A stretch of DNA of 64,000 bases, from contig NC_080565.1 in NCBI RefSeq assembly GCF_030253575.1, forward strand, positions 3,506,001-3,570,000, written 5' to 3'. The notes below the pieces were generated by a model. It had not been told where the DNA came from. It ran no database searches and saw nothing but the letters and a program-made list of their open reading frames with translations. The DNA comes from Rhododendron vialii. Taxonomy: Eukaryota > Streptophyta > Magnoliopsida > Ericales > Ericaceae. The translations under genes and the position numbers were made by a program. Below are positions 24,216-35,610 of the stretch, piece after piece (the stretch's first letter is position 1; every line of letters begins with the position of its first letter).

Positions 24216-24453
24216 TTCCCTCCGTTTCATATTGAAAGTCTCATACTCTCTTTCTCTCGCCATTTTCAAATAAAAAAGTCAACTATTTCCATGTGTAATT
24301 TTTTGAATTTTTTCGCACCGTATTAAAGATCTTGATTAGTACTTTAGTTTGGTGTGGAAAAATTCAAAAAATTATAAACGGAAGTAGTTGATTTTTTTAT
24401 TTGAAAAATGACACTACTTTTTGTAGTGGACTCTCAATATAGAACGGAGGGAG
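24216..24453. mobile_element. Stowaway-type MITE (238 bp)
   Basis: Ends TTCCCTCCGTTTC and the complement of CTCCCTCCGTTC, flanked by TA at 24214-24215 and 24454-24455. The two halves are largely complementary. TA targets and CTCCCTCCG ends define Tc1/mariner-derived Stowaway MITEs. Confidence 0.9.
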
Positions 24454-24877
24454 TATGATAATGCACAATTCATTGCACAAATAACTAAGATTGATGTGTA
24501 TGGCAATTTGGAGTACCAAATTGCAGAATATGCGACTGGACCAAAACAGTTTGGTTTGGGAGCAGTTTAAATTACAAAGTGCATTATCTCAATCTCGTCT
24601 GTCATGAAGTGGACTATTTCTGTTATGGACCACTTGGATTCAGCTATAGATCGGCCTGCGTGTATGGGTAAAATCAATTTTTTGGCTTGGCAAATATGGA
24701 AATCGCGGAATGACTGAGTCTTTAATAATGTGCCAGTAGATCCAGGGGATACCATGGCTAGAGCAAATTTTGGATGGTCTGAGTTCCAAGGAAGTTTGGG
24801 GAATCAAGAGATCCCAAGGCAGCATGTGGAACAAGTTTCTACTGTCACACATTGGGAATGCCTAGAGGAGGGCTGGG

Positions 24878-25247
24878 CAGTGGCGGAGCCAGGATTTTGT
24901 TACCGGGGCGGCCGGCTTAACAGACATATATTTTTTATCGGAACGTATAATTATTATATCATAAGGTTTTTATTTTTCAGTTCATTACATTTGTACATTG
25001 AATTGATTCTTTAGGCTATTTCAAATGTCACCTGCTTATTTTTTTTATTTATGAAAGGAATTGAAAAATGAGAATATAAAATAACCTGTTTTTTTATCAA
25101 ATCGATGCAAAATTCTTAAGATTATAAGTAACTGTACACGAATAATTATCAATAATATTTAAAATCAAGTATATATAAAATAAAAATTTTAAAATTCAAA
25201 TTCTCGGGGAGCCGGGGCCAGCGGACCCCTACGTACCTCCGCCCCTG
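24878..25247 (+). mobile_element. hAT-type MITE, copy 2 (370 bp)
   Basis: Begins CAGTGGCGGAG and ends in the complement of CAGGGGCGGAGG. A perfect 8-bp duplication, GGGCTGGG, is at 24870-24877 and 25248-25255. It is the inverted counterpart of the element at 17093-17497, and it interrupts the RNase H-like frame between Trp and Val codons. Confidence 0.92.
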
Positions 25248-25596
25248 GGGCTGGGTTAAGGCAAATTGCGATGTGGCTCTGAAGAAGGGATCTCCCAAGG
25301 CAGCGATTGCAGTGGTGCTTAGAAATTGCAAGGGCGAAGTGCTGAATGGTTGTTCCTCCTTGGTGGATGCTTCCTCAGCTATCCAAGGAGAGGCTTTAGC
25401 AATTCGTTTGGCCTGTCATCTCATCACAATGAATGAGATTTCCCAAGCCATCATTGAAAGCAACAATAAAATGGTCATCAAGTTATATTCCACAAAAAAT
25501 GTTCCTCCCTGAGAGTGCGCTGCTTTGGGTAAGGATATTAGGCAGCTTTCTTCTAATTTTGTTAGGAAGTTTTCTTGGGTGCCTAGGGCCTGTAAC

Positions 25597-26105
25597 TAGG
25601 ACTGCAAACGAGCAAAGTCGAGTCGATTTTTACCGTACTCAAGCTTGTTTATTAAGTTTTTAACGAATCCGAGCTTGAGCTCGAGCTCAGTGAAAACTTA
25701 ACGAGTCGAGCTCAAGCCGAGCAGGCCTTGGCTTGACTCGAGCTCGAGCTTGTTCACGAGCTTTAACGGACTAATGAAAAATGTAGATCTATCTTCGCAT
25801 AGGCCTAATACAACCAAAATTATTTTGATTATGAAGGTATATATCTTTCATTTTCTTATACTCTACAAAAAAATAATCTCAATTTTAGAATAATAATATG
25901 TAATATATTTTTATAAGAATTCTGTATCAGGGTAAAATGCTGATGCTAATTGTAGTAATTAATTAACGTATTAGTCTAATAACCCCAGCTCGCGAGCCAA
26001 CTCGAGCTGAGCTTATCCTAGCTCGAGCTCGTTCGTTTAACTTCCGAGTTTGAACGAGCCACTATTGAGCTGAGCAGCGAGCGGCTCAGTTCGTTTGCAG
26101 CCCAA
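25597..26105. mobile_element. hAT-type element with GAGCTCGAGCT motifs (509 bp)
   Basis: Ends TAGGACTGCAAACGAG and the complement of TTGGGCTGCAAACGAAC. The 8-bp duplication CCTGTAAC is at 25589-25596 and 26106-26113. Both subterminal parts are rich in GAGCTCGAGCT-like motifs around an AT-rich centre. Non-autonomous. It splits the RNase H-like pseudogene after the RACN residues. Confidence 0.88.
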
Positions 26106-26239
26106 CCTGTAACAAGGCTTCTTACTGGGTTGCCTCCCAGGCTTTCAAGGGCTCTATTCACTTAGACTAGGTTTCAATTTTGCCTTTTGCTCTTTCTGTC
26201 ATTTGTAAAGAAGATGCCTATGTTGAGGCTTTGAGTTAA

Positions 26240-27583
26240 TGAGAATGGCAACCAGTTAAAACAAAAAAATTGCAGAATATGCAAAATAGAATTTTGGTTT
26301 CTGTGGAAGCCCTATGCCCTTAATTTACCATTCACATCATGGCCATGGAAATGTATAGAGAAAAGTTTCTATTTTGATTATCGTAGGACTATTACAAGTT
26401 AAAGGAGTATCTGTTATTCTCTGCATGAAAATGCAAATTGAACTAGGATTGCCCACTTATAGCTACTGGACCTAAAAATACACGAGAAATCAAAAAATAA
26501 AACCAAGTGTCAGGATGGGCCGGACCACTGTCCAAAACAATCTTCCGGAGGGCTCAGCATCAACTTCTTCGAGGGCCCAGCAGACGTCTGTGACTCCCAG
26601 CCAGAAGGAGCAAGCAAACTCTGACTTTTTCATTTTCTTGATCACTATTCAAGCCTCGAATCTCCTTGGCAACACTCCAAGAGCCTTTCCGAACCTTCAT
26701 TTTGCATCCATCGGTCCACAGAGCCTGCAAACCCGTGAAACACATTAAACTCACCAAGTTAATAAACAAAAGAACTGAACAAAAGTAAATTGGAGGACTT
26801 AAATGAGTACTATCTATCAACTAGGCAATTAAATGGCCTCTAGATGAAACAGATACTTTTTCGAAGTATTTGCAAATATATATAGAACCTGTAAATGAGA
26901 GAAACCTGATTCATTGAAGCTCTTTAATAGTTTTCCCACTTACGACTCTCTCTGGTGGAGATAGCACACTGGAACCTGGAATTTTGACGGTAATTATAAT
27001 CAGCCAAATACTCAAAGTTATGAGACAAAATGATCCTAATCAGCCAAATGCTCAGCTATTTAGCATCAATTTTACCTACCTTACCAAATATCGATTTCTT
27101 GAAGAAGCGCTTAGATCACAAGCTTACCAATTTTTGGAAAATTTGGATTCAATCAGCAGGCAAACATTCTCAAAAGATTTGAACACAGAGACAAAGAACT
27201 CATGGCTAAAGCAAAAAAATGTGCAGAAAAGTGTTCACAACATATTTATGAGACAGTAAGACCTTTGAGAACCGAAGTCTTATCATGACTTTGTCAGACA
27301 GACTTAGCATATCGCATCGTCTCGAAGACTCAGGAATTAAAACACCTAGAATTGCTGAAAAATGGGGTAAAAAAAGAAAAATAAGTATCATAGCTAAATT
27401 GTTCACCCGTCTTACAATATTAGTTAAGAACTACTTTCTTCAACACGTCACAACCTTTTTTTACTGTTGCAGAGGTCTCAGATTTCCTAGCGGCTGTCGT
27501 GTAAGACCGAGAGAAAAGAGAGTAACGAGGTCTGAAAATAAGCCAACAAAAGAAAATTACATGATTCGGTTCGTAGGGGAGTT
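26240..27583. repeat. 3' flank block of NLR copy B
   Basis: About 26440-26830 matches 48390-48780; about 27100-27420 matches 8230-8470 and 51860-52160. It therefore belongs to the same duplicated unit as the flanks of the other NLRs. It includes the exon-like block at 26535-26724. Confidence 0.65.
26535..26724 (-). pseudogene. exon-like block, frameshifted copy
   Basis: After a good acceptor (TTTGCAG) the minus strand reads SVDRWMQNEGSERLLE and then shifts frame by one extra base relative to the paralogue at 48529-48686. The family is not recognised. It lies in the NLR 3' flank block. Confidence 0.4.
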
Positions 27584-30500
27584 TCATGCTTCATCCTCTT
27601 CGCCTGAAAGCCCAATAATTACACCAAATAATTAGGTCAGATAAAATTTTCCATGGATTATTTCACATACGCACATGGACAAGACACACCCATGTGTCGT
27701 AATCAGAGAGAGAGAAGAAATCAATAAAACATGCAATTCGAAGAAAAACTTACTTATTCGAATCTTTGGAATATGAGCAATCTTGTGCCAATCTTCGCCG
27801 ATTCCCTTTTCGCATCTTTTCTCAAGAAGGGGACAGTTCCATATATGCAAAGCTTCAAGAGATGAAAGGTTGACCAGACACTCCGGCAGAGATTCCAACC
27901 CACTGAAATACCAGATAGCCAAATCTCTCAAGACAGGGAGGAGCTCAAGTTGATCGGGGAGAGACTTGACTTCTGGCCATCCCCATAAACCTAGAGTTAT
28001 CAGGGAGGTGAGATGGCTCGATGGTGGTGATGCAGCACTTGTGGAGGGCCAGGGGAAATATCTATACTCCTCTCCGAATCTACCTATATTCAAGTATTGA
28101 AGGCTGGTGGTGCAAAACAGCCCCTCCTCCCAACAACTCCCCCAATTTGGACATGATAAAATAACTAGACCCTTGAGGGATGTGAGGCTGTGTAATATAT
28201 CTGGATTGGGTGTCTTTAACTTTGGACAGCGAATTAGCCATATGTCTACAAAGTTAGGTTTTAGAAGTCCGTCCGGCAAAAACGTCAACTCCAGGCAATT
28301 GGAAATCGAAAGGCGCTGTAGGGATGCCGAGCCGCCGAATGCTGCTTCTGTTTGTAAATTGGACCCATCAGGTTATGGCAGTGACATGAGTATATAACTA
28401 GACCCTAGGTTTTCTGATCTCCTCTCTCTTTCTTCACAAGTTCCAAACAAAGCATTCGGGATTCATTGGTTTTTTTTTTTAGCGAATCTTCAATTAAAGC
28501 TCTGTTTGTTTGGACCGAAATATCTTCGGCAAAAATATTGTCACAATTTAGGGTCTTTGTCCACATAATCTTGGAGTAAAATATTTTATTACAATGGGAG
28601 GAAAATGGCTTAAGAACCAAAAATCAGAAAGTTAAATTACGTCCTTCTATCAGAAAGACAAACTGGCTTGCTAATCCCATCTCATAACCTTAGCGAACTT
28701 TGGGACCTTTGCAACAACTTATGGTTTAGACAACACAGTTTCAGTAACATTCCACCATAAACACTAAAAGAATTTATTGTTCAATTAGAGTCAATTACTG
28801 TAGTGATTGGAGAAAATTGAATGACTTTTGATGTTTATGTTGAAGAAAAATAAATTAAAAGGGGTGAAAAGTAAAGGAAGAGTATATTTTATCTGCATGG
28901 AGGAAAAATGTGTTGGTTTTGTAGGGTACGTGGCTACGTGCATGTGAAAGAGATGCGCGCACACTGGTGTGGTGTCCGTAGGTATGTGTGTGATCCAATA
29001 GCCAAAACTCAAAACGAAACAAAATAGTACGAAAACGAAAACTGACATTTTTAGATTTCTGCTTGGTGAGTCAACATGGTGAGACTAATTTATTTGGTGG
29101 AAGGAATTAAAAAAAAAAATAGAACGAATGGAGGAAACTAAAGTTTCGTCCTGCCTGTTCTCAAAAAAAGAAAATAAAAAGTTTCGTCCTTTTAAGATCA
29201 ATTTGTGGTGGATTCTTTTGAGTTTGGTCATAACATTGATAAGGGTATTAGTAATTAGAAAACAAGGGAAGTATGATGGTAAAAATGAGAGGGCGTTCCA
29301 ATTTCTATTGGAACTTAAATTTACGGAATGCACCCAAACCACGCAGAAAATAAAATTAATTCATAAATTCATTCACAAGTAAAAACTTTTACGTAAAACT
29401 AGTTTTTGGTCGAAAATATTTTGCGTCAACACAAACTGACCCTAAGGTAGCAATATTTTTGAAATCCACGTCTTCATGTATCTCCATTAGCAGGGGCAAG
29501 CCATACCTCATTTCTTAGTAATTATATATATATGCTTGATACGACACACTCTAATAAGTAAATGCTGAATGGATAATATATTACCTGGAAAAGTTATCAA
29601 CTTGGGGCAGTACCAGATATATAGCTCGTGGAGATGAGGGAAGCACTCTATCATACTCGTGGCAACAACAGGCAATGATGAAATGTCTGACCATTCTTCT
29701 AGTGGGGCATATCAAAAAGTTTGAATTTCCTTAAAGCTGGAAATACCCTTGCAGTTGCTACCCCACTACTACTGCAACTACCAACAATCCCTTCATCTAG
29801 TCCATAAAATATGGGACCAATATGCTTCAAGTTATGCAAACCCTTCATTACGATAGTCGCAAGATGCGGAAGGTGTCCGAGCGCAGGGACTTGCTCACAT
29901 GATATGCAGCCTTCCAACTCGATCTTCACCAAATTTTGAAGCAAGCGGGCATTTGTACTCATCCATGGCGGCAATCTTCTTCCTTCAAAATTTATAAGTA
30001 TTAATCCCTTAATATTCCGGTGAGGCTTGAGTCCTTCCAACACATCCTCATGGTTATTGTTGGACATTTCAGAGTCTCCAAGGTCTCTGTGCCAATGCAA
30101 TTTCAACTCTTGAATGCCTGATTTCTCTAATATTTTAGCCTTCTTTGCTTCTTCCTTGTCTTTCACGTGCTGTAGATCATATACATGCAATTTACCACTT
30201 AGTTTGCTTAAGCTACCTAACTCCTCAATTCTATGGCCACTCTTCTTACCCACAACAAAGAATGGTAATGTTTGCAAAGATGTCAACTTTCCTATCTTCA
30301 TTGGCATCAGTTTCCTCCTATCATGATGATTATCTTCATCTTCAAGATCATAATAATTCTCTACATCTTCAAGATCATAATAATTTTCTTCGTCTTCAAG
30401 ATAGAAATGTCTCAAGCTAACCAAGTTGTGAAAATCTTTTGGAAGCTTTTTTAGAGACCGTGGCAGCTTCACTGTCTGCTAATTGTAGAGCTTGGTGATA

Positions 30501-31588
30501 ATATTTGGGACTTTCACAATAGAAGACTTACTGAGGTCAAGGAATCTTAAATGTATAGACTTGGATATTGAACAAGATTCTTCTTCCACCCCAAATTTTG
30601 CTAAACGCAGGGCACAAATACTCTTAAAATCTTTGGTGTGTTGGGGAAGATGTCCCATTAAAAATAGTGTCCTCAATTTTTCAACATTTTCTTTTAGAAT
30701 ATCTAACTGTTTTTCTTCCCGTAAAAACAAACACAGATGTAGAACATCAGGATTTTTTTTCACCTCACTAGCTTCCAAAGTCAAACAAGTACCTTGTGAG
30801 ACATGGAGTGCAAGATCATGTACAAGATCATGCATCTTGCAACTTGTGATATTGTTGTACTCGTCAAATTCCACTTCTTGGAATAACAAATTGAGCCATA
30901 AAGTATTAAAATACTCATTGCCTAACTCTTCCATTTCCAACTTGCTTTTTGAAGAAGGTTGAAGATATCCTAGACCCATCCAAAGTTGAATCAACTCATC
31001 CTTTGAAATGACGTGGTCTTTTGGAAAAATAGAACAATATGCAAACGATTGTTTCAAAGATGGTGACGATAAATGGCCGAAACTTAGCCTCAATACTATA
31101 AGAATTCTATCTTTACTTTTTGGGGAACTCCATAGTTCACTCTTCTCGATGGACTCCCAATCTTGTTCATTCTGCTTTGAGTAAAGTAAACCACCTAATA
31201 TGTTTATCGCTAATGGCACGCCCTTACACTTCTCTACCATTCTTCTACCAATATCTAATAAAGTTTGAGTTTCTCTTGGACCTCCATTGGCAAATACTTT
31301 GTTCCTAAACATTGTCCAACAATCCTCTTTCGATAGTTCCGTCAACTCATGGGTGCAAGACTGTAAATCTTGTAGTGCTTGTACAACTTCCCTACTATGG
31401 GTTGTAACTAAAATTTTGCTTTCCTCGGAGCCACCGATTTCTAACAAACCCTGAATGATTTCCAACCTTTTGCGGAGTTTTTCGAGGTCTTCTTTGAAAC
31501 CCCATGCTAGGTTAATCTGGTTGGTTGCTAGGGGTAGCAACCTACTCAGGATTACATTGGCTGCAGGGATGAGCAAAGCCTCAGCCAT
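27584..31588 (-). pseudogene. NLR copy B: CNL pseudogene lacking the P-loop
   Basis: Exons by homology: 29585-31588, 27754-28347 and probably 27584-27603. The start (MAEALLIPAAN) is intact, but after LEIIQGLL an in-frame deletion of about 245 codons removes the rest of the coiled coil, the P-loop, RNBS-A and kinase-2. The frame resumes at IGGSEESKILVTTHS and keeps GLPL (CKGVPLA), [10 protein letters not shown] and MHD ([11 protein letters not shown]). Further breaks are a TAG at 30479-30481 (LE codons in copy C) and a one-base deletion near 29702 giving a TAG at 29699-29701. An acidic repeat (ENYYDLED-type, 30333-30400) is added within the LRR part. Its core promoter is also missing. It cannot bind nucleotide and is very probably dead. 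Confidence 0.92.
28348..29584 (-). other. intron 1 of NLR copy B (1.24 kb)
   Basis: Donor CAG|GTAATA at 29585/29584; acceptor ACAG|AA at 28348/28347. It is longer than in copies A and C because of an AT-rich stretch about 28750-29400 with no recognised element. Confidence 0.55.
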
Positions 31589-31864
31589 GTTTTTCTTATG
31601 AAAAGTGAAATTGGGCTTTGAAGGAAAAATAAAAAAAGCTTAGTGAGCAATATGATAATACAAGGTTAAAGAGGAGGAGTTTGTGATAAAAAAAACAAAA
31701 CAAAAACAGAAGTCTTGGTCATTGCCAGCTTTTTTGCTTTGTTGGATGCCCTTGTCATGGCCCAGCTATTTACTTTTCTTTTTTTGAGAAAGCACAACAA
31801 TAATCCAGTGGAGGTAAGTTTCCTTTTAGTTTCCGAAATTGGACTAATTCTTCCCAATAAAATA
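31589..31864. promoter_or_regulatory. upstream remnant of NLR copy B, TATA segment missing
   Basis: The string GTCTTGGTCATTGCCAGC is shared with the region upstream of copy C, but the TATAAAAA and AAGCTSAACTTCAT segment conserved in copies A and C is absent; an A-rich run stands there instead. Confidence 0.5.
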
Positions 31865-32089
31865 CTTCCTCTGTTCCTAAATAAATATCCGGCGCACAAA
31901 CTTAAATTATTAAAATGGCATTTTTTCTGTTAAAAATTTTAATTTTTTTCACAACTTAAAAGAACTACTCCATAATTGATAACTATTGATTTGTAAAAAA
32001 AAAATTGATTCTTTTTACAAATTTAAAAAATTCATCTCTTTAAAGACCTAAATTTGCGCGCCGAAAATTAATTAGAGACGGATGGAGTG
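31865..32089. mobile_element. degraded Stowaway-type MITE
   Basis: Left end CTTCCTCTGTTCCTAA after TA; right end GAGACGGATGGAGTGA before TA. CGGCGCACAAA and TTTGCGCGCCG inside are complementary. The ends differ from the CTCCCTCCGT consensus by several bases. Confidence 0.65.
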
Positions 32090-32574
32090 ATACTTGACCC
32101 CAACCGACAAAAAGCCCCAAAAAGAAACGTAGTTTTGGCCTCATTTGGTGCCTCCATTGTTTTTCCCAAATGCTTCCCATTCACTAAATTATTTTAATCG
32201 CCTTGTGTCTATTAAAGCTTTGATTCTTATGAAGGTTCAACTTGTACTTCTTTTTCTTATTTTTAAAGATATTGACCTTTTTAGTTTCCAACGGTGGAAT
32301 TTGAAAAAAAGAAAAAAGAAAAAGAAATCTCTATTGACGTGAAGACTACACAATTTTCAAATATGGTAGGCCAATTCTCATTTCCTAAAAATAAGCTTTC
32401 AAAGCTTTTGTGCAAGAGGGTAGCTTTGTAAAACCAACCTGATCTTGTGGGGAAAGTTGGCCTTTCATATGAACGAAGGCTCAACGTTCACCATGGTAGC
32501 TTTCATGACACAACTCTCGATTATGGGGTATATTGCGATTGTTTACCAAACGTACCCATGCCCACAATAGAAGA
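32090..32574. other. intergenic before array II
   Basis: No gene or element identified; an A-rich run lies at about 32306-32326. Confidence 0.4.
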
Positions 32575-32599
32575 TAAGACAAATACCAAACCGAAGGCC

Positions 32600-33585
32600 T
32601 CTAGGTCAATTGGTGATTGCATTAAAAATCAAGGTGGTCTGCATCAGTAGTTATATTCTAATGGTTTCATGAAAGCAAAGTAACTTCACCATATAGAAAC
32701 AAAAAGTTTGCACGTATAGATATGCCTACACTAGTTGAAAAGGGAAGACTCTTGTACACACACACCCCAAAGTTAAGCAATCAAAACGTCAATCACACTC
32801 GGTTAAAGCAAAGAGGGAAAAAAAATCCTCCGGTTCAATTGGTGATTGCATTAAAAATCAAGGTGGTCGGCATCAAAAGTTGTATTCTATTGGTTTCATG
32901 TTAGAGATATGAATGAAAATCAAGTAACTTCACCATATAAAAACAAAAAGTTTGCGCGTATAGATGTACCTACACTAGTACAAAAGGGAAGACTCTTGTG
33001 CACATATAGATATATACACCGAAGTTCAATAATCAAAACATCAATCACACTCGGTGAAAGGAAAGAGCCAAATAAATCCCCAGGTCAATTGGTGATTGCA
33101 TTAAAAATCAAGGTGGTTGGCATCAAAAGTTGTATTCTATTAGTTTCATGTTAGGGATAAGAATGAAAATCAAGTAACTTCACCATATAAAAACAAAAAA
33201 TTTGCGCATATAGATGTACCTACACTAGTACAAAAGGGAAGACTCTTATGCACATATAGATATATACACCGAAGTTGAATAATCAAAACGTCAATCACAC
33301 TCAGTGAAAGGAAAGAGCCAAATAAATCCTCCAGGTCAATTGGTGATTGCATTAAAAATCAAGGTGGTCGGCATCACTAGTTATATTCTGTTGGTTTTGT
33401 TTTAGCGATAAAAAGGAAAGGCAAGTAACTTCACCATATAAATCAAAAAGTTTGCGCGTATAGATGTACCTACACTAGTTGAAAGGGGAAGACTCTTGTG
33501 TATGTATATTCACCGCAGTTAAACAATCCAAACATCAATCACACTCAGTAAAAGCAAAGAGCAAAAAAAAAAAAAACATCACACC
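32600..33585. repeat. tandem array II: four units of about 250 bp
   Basis: Units start (TCAATTGGTGATTGCATT) at 32606, 32835, 33085 and 33336, spaced 229, 250 and 251 bp. They are the same family as array I, and units 2-3 are nearly identical over long stretches (e.g. CTACACTAGTACAAAAGGG), which implies recent homogenisation. The array begins about 1 kb upstream of copy B. Confidence 0.88.
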
Positions 33586-33760
33586 CAGGTAGAATACAAA
33601 CCACGTAATTAAGAAACTCCATAGTGTGAACTGTGAAGAATATGGCAAAATCTTAAAATGTTTCATAATAGCTTTGGTTTTGGGGATTTTCTAGGTAACT
33701 TTTGAGTGAGGCATTGTCCAGAAATCTGTTTGTTTTGTCATTGGGGGTATTGGTTGCATT

Positions 33761-33967
33761 AGAGCCATGATGGCTTCGGATTGATGTTTTTAGTCTTGAG
33801 GGGTTATGTTTAGGGTTGGGGTTTAGATGTGGGGTTTTTGTTCTTTTTTAGGATGTTCTTATGAGTTTTGAGTTTGGGTGGTATCAGTTGTTGGTTGGCT
33901 TATTGTCATCGTTTTAATCTCTAAATTTCCTTTATGAGATTAATAATTTTTTTGCCGTTCAAACAAA
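33761..33967 (+). mobile_element. probable 5'-truncated LINE tail
   Basis: The stretch ends TTTATGAGATTAATAA...TTTGCCGTTCAAACAAAA, the form of plant LINE 3' ends. The duplicated flank of array I (near 22600) lacks it and reads continuously, so it is an insertion here. No target duplication is clear. Confidence 0.5.
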
Positions 33968-34255
33968 ATGTACTCCACTTGTTACATGCTTTTCTTGTTC
34001 AATGGGCTTCTTAGGTTGAATTCTTGCAACCATCGAAGTTCTTTTGTGGCTTGTATCATATGATTATACTCGTGGGATGTTATTCTTGAATCACACTTAC
34101 AATTTGGTGAAATTACCCAAGGGGAAGAAAATGTTGAAAAACAAATTGGTTTATAGATTGAAGCCAAAAAAAAAATGCAATGCAACACACGCATGTAAAA
34201 TTGAATACTGAAAATTACGACCCCTGATCATAAAAATAGCATGGAAAAAATCACC
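33968..34255. other. flank of array II
   Basis: About 33970-34045 matches 22618-22690 beyond array I. No gene seen. Confidence 0.5.
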
Positions 34256-34546
34256 TTAGGAGTGGTGGAATTGTTCGAGGTCGGAGACTCTGGCATCCAT
34301 GGCGTTGAATTTCTCTCCTATAAACAAAGCAAGAAGAGATCGTACACAAAATCCTAAGAAAAACACATAAATCCATGTGGCTAATCTCTGATTATATCTG
34401 TACATACCTGCAGATATATGCTTTGAAGATGAGAGTTGTTTTCCTAATGCATTACTGTTTGAATAGAGCATCAAATTTTGCATATCTGGTTCACTATCTT
34501 GACAAAACTTCTGGAGCCGCGGCGAGCCCCATTGATGTTGTAGATT
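34256..34546 (-). CDS. possible two-exon 3' end of an unidentified gene
   Basis: Inferred exons 34408-34546 and 34256-34317 on the minus strand, with a good acceptor (TTCAATATCAG), donor CAG|GTATGT and acceptor TTTATAG; intron phases agree. The joined peptide includes NLQHQWGSPRLQKFCQ, DMQNLMLYSNSNALGKQ and MDARVSDLEQFHHS, ending at TAA. It is Gln/Ser-rich with a coiled-coil-like end. I do not recognise the family, and upstream exons were not found, so it may be a gene fragment. Confidence 0.35.
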   Translation of the reverse strand, partial: NLQHQWGSPRLQKFCQDSEPDMQNLMLYSNSNALGKQLSSSKHISAGMYRYNQRLATWIYVFFLGFCVRSLLALFIGEKFNAMDARVSDLEQFHHS

Positions 34547-35048
34547 CTGATATTGAAGGAGTAATAAGATTTCATTGCGATGTTCGAAATAGAGTGATTC
34601 ATTTGAAAACCGTGCATTTTTTCATGTATTGCAATTGTTGAAGAAACTTTCTTGGCAATGCATCTGAATATCTGATGGCTGAGTTTTGTACACAGAGTTT
34701 GTCTTGTACTTATACATAGGATTTCGGTCGGCGCAAATGTTGAAAAATTGAACTCAACTATGAGAAACTCCAAACAATTTTCCATTGAACCAATTAACCA
34801 GTTGATGGCATGGAAATTTGATTGACCGGTTAAAGTTGAAGCCAACAGATAGGGTACCGCATTGAGGATTTCGGTATTGTGAGCCCTAGGTACCTAAGGG
34901 AATTGATCCACACACGGCCAAACCACAATAAGTTTTAAACAAAATTGAAGATTTCAAGAAACTGAAAGCGAGCGTATGGGCATGTGTTCACCTATCAAGG
35001 GAGATCAAGTTATGGAATCCAATCGGACAACAAAGAGGTTTAGATGAC
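34547..35048. other. intergenic, then duplicated NLR-flank sequence
   Basis: 34990-35048 (GGGAGATCAAGTTATGG and onward) matches 7515-7570 and continues after the CACTA element at 48016. No gene supported in the first part. Confidence 0.5.
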
Positions 35049-35084
35049 AATCACTACAAGAAAAATCACATTTTACAGCGTTTG

Positions 35085-35610
35085 AAAAACGCTATTAAAT
35101 GATATACACAGCGTTTTATCAAACGCTGTATTAGCCGATGTTGTTAAAAGTCCTGGACTTTATACAGCGTTTTTAAAACGCTATAGAATGGTAGACTTTT
35201 TATAGCGTTTTTAGAACGCTGTAGAATGGTGGACTTTTTATAGCGTTTTTAAAACGCTGTAGAATGTTAAGATTCTACAAGATTTTAAGAACGCTATAGA
35301 TGTTAAAATTTCTATAGCATTTTAAGAACGCTATAAAATGTAAAGTTTCTACAAGATTTTACGAACGCTATAAATGTTAAAAATTTTATAGCATTTTGAA
35401 AACGCTATAAAATGTGAAATTTGTACAGCATTTTACGAACGCTATAATTGTTAAAATTTTTATAGCATTTTGGAAACGCTATAGAATGTGAAGTTTTTAT
35501 AACATTTTGAGAACGCTATAAATTGGAAATTTCCAACAACATTTGAGGAATGCTATAAATTGAAAAGTTTCCACAATATTCGAGGAACGCTGTGAATTCA
35601 ATATGTATAC
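35085..35610. repeat. left subterminal repeats of the CACTA element
   Basis: More than a dozen copies of a roughly 15-40 bp module alternating TATAGCGTTTT and AAAACGCTGTAGAATG, so neighbouring copies pair as hairpins. These are the usual transposase-binding arrays of CACTA elements. Copies decay toward the inside. Confidence 0.88.

Larger units (their letters stand above)
24610..26239 (+). pseudogene. RNase H-like (RVT_3) retroelement-type pseudogene split by two hAT elements
   Basis: Pieces at 24610-24877, 25248-25596 and 26106-26239 join in frame once the two inserts and one copy of each 8-bp duplication are removed. They read as the tail of a plant non-LTR-type 'ribonuclease H protein': INFLAWQIWKSRND, then GWVKANCDVALKKG, AAIAVVLRNCKGEV, AIQGEALAIRLA, SWVPRACNKASYWVASQAF. 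Three in-frame stops replace codons where Trp is expected (after KSRND, after NVPP, after IHLD). The catalytic Asp of NCD and the Glu of GEAL are still visible. Plus strand, no promoter seen. Confidence 0.8.
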
